Shown piece by piece: positions 32,486 through 40,324 of a stretch of 41,561 nt of DNA. The position numbers and the translations under genes were made by a program. The first letter of the stretch is position 1. Each line of letters opens with the position of its first letter. The DNA comes from Candidatus Zambryskibacteria bacterium RIFCSPLOWO2_12_FULL_39_16 (GTDB lineage: Bacteria; Patescibacteriota; Minisyncoccia; Phycocordibacterales; WO2-35-19): the NCBI GenBank assembly GCA_001824215.1, contig MHWS01000003.1:1-41561 (forward strand), given 5' to 3'. The notes under the pieces are model-generated. The model did no database searches. It saw only the letters and a program-made list of their open reading frames with translations, and was not told the origin of the DNA.

Positions 32486-33397
32486 ATGGACAAGCAAAAA
32501 ACAGAGCAAAAAATAAAGGAATTGGAAGAGGCGATGATAGAGCCTGATTTTTGGAATAATAAAGATAGAGCCCAGGCTACCATAAAAGAAATCCAAAAAT
32601 TAAAAGATAATTTAGAGGGGGTAGGGCAGTATGACAAAGGAGATGCCGTAATGACTATTTTTTCTGGCGCCGGAGGAGACGATGCCGAAGATTTTTCGGC
32701 CATGCTTTTGCGCATGTATTTTAAATATTTTGAAAAGAAAAAATGGAGCTATTCCGTTTTACATGAAAATAAAAACGACCACGGTGGATACAGGAACATA
32801 ACTGTAGAGATTACCAACCCAACCTTCGCCAAGGCTACGGCGGGTTTCGGTCCTTATGGGACCTTAAAAAATGAATCGGGAGTGCATCGATTGGTCAGGA
32901 TTTCTCCTTTTAATGCAAATCAAAAAAGACACACAAGTTTTTCAATGGTGGAAGTTATTCCTAAGTTTGAGAAACAAAATGAAAACGATATAGAGTTGAA
33001 AGATGATGATTTGAAAGTAGAACTTTCGCGCTCTTCTGGCCCTGGCGGACAAAATGTAAATAAAAGAGAGACAGCGGTTCGTATCGTCCATATTCCAACA
33101 AATCTTTCAGCTCAAGCAGATGGCGAAAGAAGCCAGGCCCAGAATAAAGAAAAAGCCTTGGCCATTTTGAAAGGCAAAATATACAAAGCTTTGGAAGAAA
33201 AAAGAATATCAAAAGAAAAGGGCATGTATATAAGCAAAACCACTGAAATTGAATGGGGTAACCAGATTCGCTCTTATGTCTTGCACCCGTATAAAATGGT
33301 CAAAGACCGCCGTACCGGGGTAGAAACCAGTAATGTGGAAGCTGTATTGGAACAAGGTGAATTAGATGAGTTTATAGAAGCGGAGAAAAGTTTGTAA
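32486..33397 (+). CDS. prfB: Peptide chain release factor 2, short form
   Basis: RF2 releases the peptide at UAA and UGA. It has the SPF stop-recognition tripeptide (LVRISPFNAN) and the catalytic GGQ (SSGPGGQNVNKRET). ATG 32486 gives 303 residues; E. coli RF2 has 365. About 50 residues of the domain-1 coiled coil are absent: PDFWNNKDRAQATIKEIQKLK runs almost directly into the GAGGDDAEDF block. There is no in-frame TGA frameshift site. A repeat (32817-32849) adds about ten residues (TFAKATAGF) before GVHRLVR. Confidence 0.93.
   Translation: MDKQKTEQKIKELEEAMIEPDFWNNKDRAQATIKEIQKLKDNLEGVGQYDKGDAVMTIFSGAGGDDAEDFSAMLLRMYFKYFEKKKWSYSVLHENKNDHGGYRNITVEITNPTFAKATAGFGPYGTLKNESGVHRLVRISPFNANQKRHTSFSMVEVIPKFEKQNENDIELKDDDLKVELSRSSGPGGQNVNKRETAVRIVHIPTNLSAQADGERSQAQNKEKALAILKGKIYKALEEKRISKEKGMYISKTTEIEWGNQIRSYVLHPYKMVKDRRTGVETSNVEAVLEQGELDEFIEAEKSL
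32817..32849. repeat. AACCTTCGCC...GGCGGGTT repeat inside prfB
   Basis: AACC and CGCC in the left arm pair with GGCG and GGTT in the right arm, with TT bulged. It encodes PTFAKATAGF. Its reverse complement begins AACCCGCC and has GGCGAAGG, as the uvrA repeat (27636-27668) does, so both look like one family in opposite orientation. Confidence 0.6.
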
Positions 33398-33425
33398 AAA
33401 AAATTAATGAGGTTATAATGAGAAG

Positions 33426-34106
33426 GTGATAGTTTTTGATAATGTCTCAAAAAAATATAACGATAATTATGTCGCTTTGGATAAGGTTTCTTTTGTTGTG
33501 AATCCTAATGAATTTGTCTCTATTGTGGGGCCAAGTGGCGCTGGTAAAACCACTCTTTTGCGGATGCTTTTGGCTGAAGAGAAGCCAACTGAAGGTAAGG
33601 TGTTTTTGCACGATACTGATATAAATACTCTTTCTGGTGAAGATATAAATTTCGTTAGAAGGAAAATAGGAGCTGTTTTTCAGGATTTTAGGCTTCTGCC
33701 GCAGAAAAATGTCTATGAAAATATAGCCTTTGCCATGGAAGCTGCCGGCCGGCCGGACGAGGAGATAGAATCCGATGTGCCCCATGTCCTTGAATTGGTA
33801 GATTTGGCTTCAAAAATATGGAATTTTCCAAGCACACTTTCTGGCGGTGAAAAGCAAAGAGTGGCTATCGCTAGAGCGATCGTCAATCAACCTGATATAA
33901 TTATCGCAGATGAGCCGACTGGTAATCTTGACCCAATCAATACTTACGATATTGTCCAAATTTTAAAAAAAATAAATGATCTTGGAACAACCGTGATCCT
34001 TACCACTCACAATAAAGGGGTGATAGATTCAATAGGTAGACGGGTTATTACCATGCAGGAAGGCAAAGTGGTAAGAGATGATCCTGCGGGCAAGTATATT
34101 TTATAA
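33426..34106 (+). CDS. ftsE: Cell division ATP-binding protein FtsE
   Basis: ABC-type ATPase that works with FtsX to activate cell-wall hydrolases at the division site. The 226 residues show Walker A GPSGAGKTTLL, Q-loop AVFQDFRLLP, signature LSGGEKQRVAIARA, Walker B IIIADEPTGNLDP and the H-loop TTHN. The start is GTG at 33426; the nearest upstream ATG hits a stop after three codons. It is two bases before ftsX. Confidence 0.95.
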   Translation: MIVFDNVSKKYNDNYVALDKVSFVVNPNEFVSIVGPSGAGKTTLLRMLLAEEKPTEGKVFLHDTDINTLSGEDINFVRRKIGAVFQDFRLLPQKNVYENIAFAMEAAGRPDEEIESDVPHVLELVDLASKIWNFPSTLSGGEKQRVAIARAIVNQPDIIIADEPTGNLDPINTYDIVQILKKINDLGTTVILTTHNKGVIDSIGRRVITMQEGKVVRDDPAGKYIL

Positions 34107-34108
34107 AA

Positions 34109-35047
34109 ATGGAGAAAATAGAATTTAAAACCAAATTTAAAAGAGTATTAAAAGCCGGCCTTTTTAATTTTTGGCGCAGCAGTTATATATCGCTCGCTTC
34201 AATATTGGTGATGGTGGTTACTCTTTCGGTCATTGGCTCAGTTGTTTTCGTCGGGGCGGTGCTCAATACCACTATGAACGAATTGCGCAATAAGATTGAT
34301 ATAAATGTTTATTTTGTAACTTCTGCCCCTGAAGCGGACATATTATCTTTGCAGAAAAAAATAGAAACTTTGCCGGAAGTTTCCAGTGTATCTTATGTAA
34401 GCAGAGACCAAGCACTCCAAAATTTTAGGTTTAAGCATGAGAACGATCAAATAACTATCCAAGCGCTTGATGAATTGTCCGATAACCCACTGGGTGCTGC
34501 CCTCAACATAAAAGCCAAGGAACCTTCTCAGTATGAAGGCATTGCTAATTTCTTAAATGAAGACAACATACTCTCAAGTGGTGGTCAAAAAATAATTGAC
34601 AAGATTAATTATTTTGAAAATCGCGCCGCTATAGACAAGCTTTCTCGCATTATAAACTCCACCGAAAATCTTGGATTTGCTCTTTCTTTAGCTTTGGTGA
34701 TTATTTCTATTATCATTACCTTCAATACCGTCCGTTTGACCATTTATATTTCCAAGGAAGAAATATCGGTGATGCAACTTGTCGGGGCCAGTAAAAATTA
34801 TGTCAGAGGACCTTTTGTGGTTACCGGAATTATTGTCGGACTTGTTGCGGGACTAATCACCATGATTATTTTCTTCCCGGTCTGTTACTGGCTCGGCAAT
34901 ACTACCCAAAATTTTTTCATAGGCTTCAATATTTTTGACTATTACATAAGTAATTTCTTTGAAATCATCTTCATTGTTATCGGCGCCGGTGTTGCCATAG
35001 GGGCGGTCTCTAGTTTTTTGGCTGTTCGCAAGTATTTGAAGTTATGA
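34109..35047 (+). CDS. ftsX: Cell division protein FtsX
   Basis: The membrane partner of FtsE. The 312 residues have the FtsX topology: cytoplasmic N-terminus, helix 1 (~27-52), a large extracellular domain (~53-185, with the family pattern VYFVTSAPEADILSLQKKIE and later NPLGAALNIKAK), then helices at ~188-209, ~235-258 and ~282-303. The cytoplasmic loop holds KEEISVMQLVGAS, typical for the family. It ends 113 bases before pyrG. Confidence 0.94.
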   Translation: MEKIEFKTKFKRVLKAGLFNFWRSSYISLASILVMVVTLSVIGSVVFVGAVLNTTMNELRNKIDINVYFVTSAPEADILSLQKKIETLPEVSSVSYVSRDQALQNFRFKHENDQITIQALDELSDNPLGAALNIKAKEPSQYEGIANFLNEDNILSSGGQKIIDKINYFENRAAIDKLSRIINSTENLGFALSLALVIISIIITFNTVRLTIYISKEEISVMQLVGASKNYVRGPFVVTGIIVGLVAGLITMIIFFPVCYWLGNTTQNFFIGFNIFDYYISNFFEIIFIVIGAGVAIGAVSSFLAVRKYLKL

Positions 35048-35061
35048 TATGTTAGGAATGA

Positions 35062-35162
35062 ATCCCGTTAAAGTTTTACATATATGTAAGGTGGTAATAG
35101 CGTTATTGTGCAGATAATCATATTATTTAGTTTAATTAATCAATCAAAAACTCTAACGGGAT
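35062..35162 (+). promoter_or_regulatory. Long inverted-repeat leader closing over the pyrG start
   Basis: Bases 35062-35077 (ATCCCGTTAAAGTTTT) pair with 35147-35162 at 15 of 16 positions; the right arm includes the first two bases of the pyrG ATG. The 69-base interior has the perfect palindrome TTACATATATGTAA (35076-35089, partly shared with the left arm). As RNA this would sequester the start codon. It may be a control element for CTP synthase or a dispersed palindrome. Confidence 0.6.
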
Positions 35163-36810
35163 GAAGAAAAACCACAAATATATTTTTGTAGTAGGAGGTG
35201 TTATGTCGGGAGTCGGGAAAGGGATAGCTTCATCGTCAATCGGCAAAATTCTTCAAAGCAAAGGTTTCAAAGTCAACCCTATAAAGGTTGACCCTTATTT
35301 AAACGTAGATGCTGGCAATATGAATCCGATAGAGCACGGCGAAGTGTTTGTGCTGGATTCGGGGCTTGAGACTGATCAGGATATGGGCAACTATGAGCGT
35401 TTTTTGGAGATGAATCTCAATAGCGAGGATTATATGACCTCTGGCAGTGTTTATAAGCATGTTATAGAAAGAGAGCGCAATTTAGGCTATCGCGGCAAAT
35501 GTGTTGAAGCTATACCTCATATTACCGAAGAGATTTTAAGGCGCATAAAAAAAGCGGCTGATGAGCACCAGTCTGATATTTCTCTCATTGAGATAGGAGG
35601 GACGATAGGTGATTATCAAAATATTCTTTTTATTGAAGCGGCAAGAACTCTCAAAATAAAACATCCTCAGGATGTCATTTTTATTATGGTAAGTTACTTG
35701 CCTATACCGGGGTCGCTTGGTGAAATGAAAACACGCCCAACCCAGAACGCAGTTCGTCAACTCAACTCTTATGGTGTTCAACCCGATATAATCATCGCCA
35801 GAGGCGCTCAGTCTCTTGATTATAAACGCAAAGAAAAGATAGCCATGGCTTGCGCTATTGCTCCGGAGAATGTCATTTCGGCACCGGATATTGCAAGTAT
35901 TTATGATGTACCTATTAATTTTGAAAAAGATAAAATCAGCAGCATTATACTTAAAATTTTTCACCTTCGGTCAAAAACAAACGGCAATTCTCTGAAATAT
36001 TGGAAAGATTTCGTGCATGAAAGAGCTCAAGCTAAAAAAGAATTGCAAATCGCTGTGGTTGGAAAATATTTTGATACTGGTGATTTTGTCTTGTCCGACG
36101 CTTATGTTTCTGTCATTGAAGCTATTAAATTTTCATCTGCTTGGAAAGGGGCGCGAACTAATCTTACGTGGATAAATTCAAAAGAATATGAAACAGACCC
36201 TAAAAAAATTTCCGAATTAAAAGATTATGATGGCATTATTGTGCCAGGAGGATTTGGCGAGAGTGGGGTAGAAGGGGTAATCATGGCCGTAGAATACGCC
36301 AGAGTTAACAAAATACCTTACTTAGGTCTCTGCTACGGTATGCAGCTTGCGGTTATTGAATTTGCCAGAAATGTCATCGGTTGGAAAGATGCACACACAT
36401 CTGAAATAAATCCAAAATCATCCCATGTAGTCATAGATATCATGCCGGAGCAGAAAAAACTTTTGGAGGAGGGAAGATACGGAGCGACGATGCGACTTGG
36501 GGCATACCCTGCTATTTTGAAAAAGGGGACAATAGCTTACGGAGCATATGGTGAAAAAAATATTTCCGAAAGGCACAGGCATCGCTATGAAGTTAACCCT
36601 GAGTATATCGCTGACGTAGAAAATGCGGGGATGGTTTTCTCCGGCACTTCGCCCGACAGAAGGCTTATGGAAATCGCTGAACTTCCCAAAAACATTCACC
36701 CGTTTTTCCTTGGCACTCAATTTCATCCAGAATTTAAAGCTCGTCCTCTCCATCCGCACCCTCTTTTTACTGCCTTTATTGACGCTTGTTTGAAGAATAG
36801 ACAATCATAA
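35161..36810 (+). CDS. pyrG: CTP synthase
   Basis: Makes CTP from UTP, ATP and glutamine. The 549-residue protein has the synthetase domain with the P-loop GGVMSGVGKGIASSSIG and KVDPYLNVDAGNM, and the class I glutaminase domain with the oxyanion block IVPGGFGE, nucleophile Cys in GLCYGMQLA, and the His-Glu pair in TQFHPEFKARP. Length is normal. The start lies in the right arm of the leader inverted repeat; there is no Shine-Dalgarno site. Confidence 0.97.
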   Translation: MKKNHKYIFVVGGVMSGVGKGIASSSIGKILQSKGFKVNPIKVDPYLNVDAGNMNPIEHGEVFVLDSGLETDQDMGNYERFLEMNLNSEDYMTSGSVYKHVIERERNLGYRGKCVEAIPHITEEILRRIKKAADEHQSDISLIEIGGTIGDYQNILFIEAARTLKIKHPQDVIFIMVSYLPIPGSLGEMKTRPTQNAVRQLNSYGVQPDIIIARGAQSLDYKRKEKIAMACAIAPENVISAPDIASIYDVPINFEKDKISSIILKIFHLRSKTNGNSLKYWKDFVHERAQAKKELQIAVVGKYFDTGDFVLSDAYVSVIEAIKFSSAWKGARTNLTWINSKEYETDPKKISELKDYDGIIVPGGFGESGVEGVIMAVEYARVNKIPYLGLCYGMQLAVIEFARNVIGWKDAHTSEINPKSSHVVIDIMPEQKKLLEEGRYGATMRLGAYPAILKKGTIAYGAYGEKNISERHRHRYEVNPEYIADVENAGMVFSGTSPDRRLMEIAELPKNIHPFFLGTQFHPEFKARPLHPHPLFTAFIDACLKNRQS

Positions 36811-36822
36811 ATAATTATTAAC

Positions 36823-37065
36823 TTATTTATTAAACAAATTTAATTTCCTCTTTCTTTTCCAACTTTTTATCTCAGATTCTCTCCCCCGAGCTTTTTTAAG
36901 TGTTTTGAAAGTTTCTTGGTATTTCAACACCACTGGTCTGCGTATCTTTGTATAATGAGCTCCTGATTTCGAAGTATTGTGTTGTTTCAATCTTTTTATC
37001 AGATTATTAGTGCAACCTATATAGAGAGACCTATCGGCACATTCTAAAATGTAAGTGATATACAT
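36823..37065 (-). CDS. GIY-YIG domain protein (YhbQ/URI type)
   Basis: An 80-residue single-domain GIY-YIG protein: YITYILECADRSLYIGCTNN, then the conserved Arg/His/Asn block IKRLKQHNTSKSGAHYTK, and the Glu-containing helix GRESEIKSWKRKRK. Small proteins like this are common in bacteria; their DNA target is mostly unknown. It converges on pyrG with a 12-base gap and no clear terminator. Confidence 0.88.
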   Translation of the reverse strand: MYITYILECADRSLYIGCTNNLIKRLKQHNTSKSGAHYTKIRRPVVLKYQETFKTLKKARGRESEIKSWKRKRKLNLFNK

Positions 37066-37131
37066 AAAACTTTATTCTTCAGTACCTACGCTCTGCTTCG
37101 GTCTGAGACGAAGTTGGAACCTTATTAGTAA

Positions 37132-38706
37132 CTACTCTATCTTAAATTTAAACATCATCCCACTTTCGAGGTGTTCGGCAATATGACAATGCGCCATCCA
37201 TGTACCAGGATTTTCCATGTCTACCAGAATTTCAATAGTATCTCCTTTTTGAATAAGAGTCGTATCTTTCCAAACTAGATTATCATTTTTTACACCGTTT
37301 GTTGAAAGAACTAGAAATTTCTGACCGTGAATATGAAATGGGTGTTGCATCGGATGCATGGATTTTGGATCATTGTATATCTTTATCTTAACCTTATCAC
37401 CAACCTTAAACTCCCAATCAATATCGTCATTAGTTTTTTTAGTATCTTGGTCAATAATTTTCCATTTAATAACATTTGCCAGAGACATCGAATTCATCAT
37501 TGCCATGTTGTCTTCCCACTCAATCTTTTCATTGTCATTCCCGCCCATCATCATTCCACCATTACTCATCACTGCCCCATCGGGCATCATATGACTTCCC
37601 ATCATGCCCATATCCCCCATATCAACTGTAAAAACAAGACTCTTGTCTGCCTTTTTATCAAAATACTGACGAAGTAGTTCAATACTTGCAATGGTGTCAC
37701 TATTTGTTCGAAGCGTGAGAAATTGAGACCTGTACGAAGTTGCTACTTTTTCAGAAGATACATTTATTATTCCTATTGTGTATGTTTTCTCTGGAGTTTT
37801 ATGTTGGAGTGTATAAGTACCAGAAGTATCAAACAGAACTTCGATCACGGCACGCTCTGAAGGGCCAAGAAGTACACTGTCAACAAACGTCTCGTGTTCA
37901 TACTTTCCATTGTCGCCACCGACAAGCTTCATCTTTGCGCCAGGGATAGTGAGATTGAATACGCGAGTGTTCGCTGTATTAGTTATGTAAAAACGAGCTA
38001 CCTCACCTTGTTTAACAGTAAGGTTGTAGTTGTCTAACCCATTTACAAGCATCACATTCCCGAAACGACCCATCAGTGCATGGTCAGCAACAGAAACAAA
38101 CGGAGCGACTTTTCCATTTTCAATCAAAATATCATCAACCATAAGTGGCACCTCCTCATTCACTGGAGACCAATAGTTAGGATTATCCGAAGCCACTATG
38201 TAGTTACCGTAGAGACCCAATTCCTGTGCGTAGTCTTCTCTTACGTGGGGATGGTACCAATAGACACCTTCGTCTGGAAACTTTATTTTGTAGCTAAATG
38301 ATTGGCCGATACCTACCTCCCTTTGTGTCACATCCGGTACTCCGTCAAATCTGTTATCCAATCGAACTCCGTGTGAATGAATTGTGGTCGGTACATCAGT
38401 ATTATTAGTAAAATTAATGGTGACTTCTGATCCCTTGGAAACCTTAATGATAGGTCCTGGGATTGAACCGTTATAAGCAAGCATTTTTATTTCATTGCCC
38501 GCAATTACTTTTTTAACAATACTTGCCGTAAGATTGTACGTATCGCCATTTTTAAGTTCGACAATTTCCGGCTGTTTGGCGAGGAGGTAGTTTGAATTAT
38601 CCTGCACTTCAGGTTTTGGAGAAATCGTATTGTTGCTAAATATAAAATAGCCACCGATTAAAACAATGATGCCAATAATGGTGTAAATGATTTTTTGATT
38701 TTTCAT
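37132..38706 (-). CDS. Multicopper oxidase (CueO/laccase-like)
   Basis: A 524-residue membrane-anchored oxidase that uses four copper ions. The start at 38706 is chosen because the next gene upstream in the operon begins with the same MKNQKII; a second ATG lies nine bases earlier. After the anchor (~6-24) come three cupredoxin domains. Copper motifs: HSHG (110-113), WYHPH (150-154), HPMQHPFHIHG, and HCHIAEHLESGMM with type 1 ligands C507, H512 and M517. A Met-rich insertion (MGDMGMMGSHMM) resembles the one that binds Cu(I) in CueO. Role likely oxidation of Cu(I) at the cell surface. Confidence 0.93.
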   Translation of the reverse strand: MKNQKIIYTIIGIIVLIGGYFIFSNNTISPKPEVQDNSNYLLAKQPEIVELKNGDTYNLTASIVKKVIAGNEIKMLAYNGSIPGPIIKVSKGSEVTINFTNNTDVPTTIHSHGVRLDNRFDGVPDVTQREVGIGQSFSYKIKFPDEGVYWYHPHVREDYAQELGLYGNYIVASDNPNYWSPVNEEVPLMVDDILIENGKVAPFVSVADHALMGRFGNVMLVNGLDNYNLTVKQGEVARFYITNTANTRVFNLTIPGAKMKLVGGDNGKYEHETFVDSVLLGPSERAVIEVLFDTSGTYTLQHKTPEKTYTIGIINVSSEKVATSYRSQFLTLRTNSDTIASIELLRQYFDKKADKSLVFTVDMGDMGMMGSHMMPDGAVMSNGGMMMGGNDNEKIEWEDNMAMMNSMSLANVIKWKIIDQDTKKTNDDIDWEFKVGDKVKIKIYNDPKSMHPMQHPFHIHGQKFLVLSTNGVKNDNLVWKDTTLIQKGDTIEILVDMENPGTWMAHCHIAEHLESGMMFKFKIE

Positions 38707-38726
38707 ATACTTCATATCTAACAGAT

Positions 38727-40292
38727 TTACGGGGTAACATTTATATCAAGCTCTAGTTTCAATACCGGATTAATTGCGGAATCGGTTTCTATATAGACAA
38801 TCTTTTTAGCGGGACCCGTTCCTTGGGGACCGTGTGCCGCTGGGTCTACTAATACATCAATGTTTATTTCTTTTCCTGGATTCACTACTTCATCTATTTG
38901 CGATGAAGGTCCTCCACGACCAGGCATACCAAATGGCCCCTTACGCGAGGTTTCGTTTATGAGCGTTGCTTCTGTGCACATACACGATGTATATATTTTG
39001 GTAATTTTAATTTGAGAGTCTCCGGAATTTTTTAATTTGAATGAATGTTCTACCTTTCCCTTAGCCATCGAAACTAAGCCAAAATCAAATGACTTTTCTT
39101 CTGACACAAGCTCGCTGTAGTTTCCAGAACCGATCCCACCCTCTCTATACCACAAACTTATTCCATTGGGCATCTTACCAACTTTTATTTTCACAGTTTC
39201 TTTTCCAAGAACAGTATCAATCACAGACACATCATCACTAAGTAGATTGGTCACATACACGAATTTTCCGTCTTTGGAAACAATCACTCCGTGTGGCGCT
39301 GACCCAGCAAGAACCGTTTGAGTTACTTTCATTTCTTGTAGATCAATTTTATAAACCAGGTTCCCGGTAGGTTGATCAAAATAATAGCCCTGGTCAGCAA
39401 CAAAAACAAAGCGAGAATCGGGCGTCGGATAAATCTGAACTGGGCCCTTCGCTTCTTTCGGCAAATCAACATAACTCAATTTTGCGGAAGCAATGTCGTA
39501 CACCGCCAAACTTTTTGTGTCATATACCGAGGCCAGAGCATACTTGCCATCCGGCGTCACCCCCGTCTGCACCGCTGCTCCCTTGAATTCAATATCTCTT
39601 AAAACAAAGCTTTCTATATCAAGAATTCCCAAACTTTTGCCTCCCAGCATTGCGATATAGGCGGTCTTGCCATCTGGGGAAATACGGAGCCCGTGAGGTC
39701 CATCGCCCTTTTTCGTAACGGTTTCTTCCTCCACTTCAAACGTAGTGGCATTTATCTTATAGATGACTCCTTTTTCCTGCGAAGCGACAATGGCATAGGA
39801 ACTATCCGGGGTAAGAGAAACATGCGAGAGATGAAGATTCTGTCCTATTTCAATTCTTTTTACAATCGCGTCTGAAAATGGGTCTATGACGATCACTTCA
39901 TCTTTACTTTTTCCCATATCCACTACTTCATCGCCATGACCTTCATCGGCTTGCGCTCTCGGTATGATCCGAAAAGACATTTCCATCTCTTCTTCTGCCG
40001 CGTTGGCGGTCACCCACACACTTTTATTATCTGGTGCAACTTGGACATTGTGGGCCATGTAGCCGACGGTCATACCATTTTTGTCTTCGGATAGATCAAT
40101 TCTTTTCAAGACCTGATTTGTCTTTGTGTCTATCACCGCTATTTCCCCAGTTCCTTCAACCGCCACATACGCTTTTTCCAGTACTCCAGAAACAATTCTA
40201 TTGCCGCCTTTGTCTCCAGTGCTCAAAACAATAATAACTCCGACGAGAGTGATAAAAAGAATTGAGGTAATAATGATTTTTTGATTTTTCAT
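38727..40292 (-). CDS. YVTN beta-propeller fused to a DUF1573 domain
   Basis: A 521-residue membrane-anchored protein (helix ~6-24). Residues ~40-385 are YVTN/YncE-type propeller repeats: AYVAVEGTGEIAVID, PHGLRISPDGKTAYIA, KFVYVTNLLSDDVSVID and more. Residues ~391-521 form a DUF1573-like Ig domain (SFDFGLVSMAKGKVEHSFKL, then TSCMCTEATL with Cys437 and Cys439). The insertion EGHGDEVVDMGK near 115 is rich in His, Asp and Glu. It sits between the copper ATPase and the oxidase, all in one direction with gaps of 20-32 bases. The CxC pair could bind copper (inference). Confidence 0.85.
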   Translation of the reverse strand: MKNQKIIITSILFITLVGVIIVLSTGDKGGNRIVSGVLEKAYVAVEGTGEIAVIDTKTNQVLKRIDLSEDKNGMTVGYMAHNVQVAPDNKSVWVTANAAEEEMEMSFRIIPRAQADEGHGDEVVDMGKSKDEVIVIDPFSDAIVKRIEIGQNLHLSHVSLTPDSSYAIVASQEKGVIYKINATTFEVEEETVTKKGDGPHGLRISPDGKTAYIAMLGGKSLGILDIESFVLRDIEFKGAAVQTGVTPDGKYALASVYDTKSLAVYDIASAKLSYVDLPKEAKGPVQIYPTPDSRFVFVADQGYYFDQPTGNLVYKIDLQEMKVTQTVLAGSAPHGVIVSKDGKFVYVTNLLSDDVSVIDTVLGKETVKIKVGKMPNGISLWYREGGIGSGNYSELVSEEKSFDFGLVSMAKGKVEHSFKLKNSGDSQIKITKIYTSCMCTEATLINETSRKGPFGMPGRGGPSSQIDEVVNPGKEINIDVLVDPAAHGPQGTGPAKKIVYIETDSAINPVLKLELDINVTP

Positions 40293-40324
40293 ATTCGTGT
40301 CGTTATATAATTAATAAATGTTAC

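Noticed and set aside
32486-32600. Search for the RF2 programmed frameshift
   Set aside because: The prfB frame is open from the first ATG; no in-frame TGA after a CTT slip codon is present.
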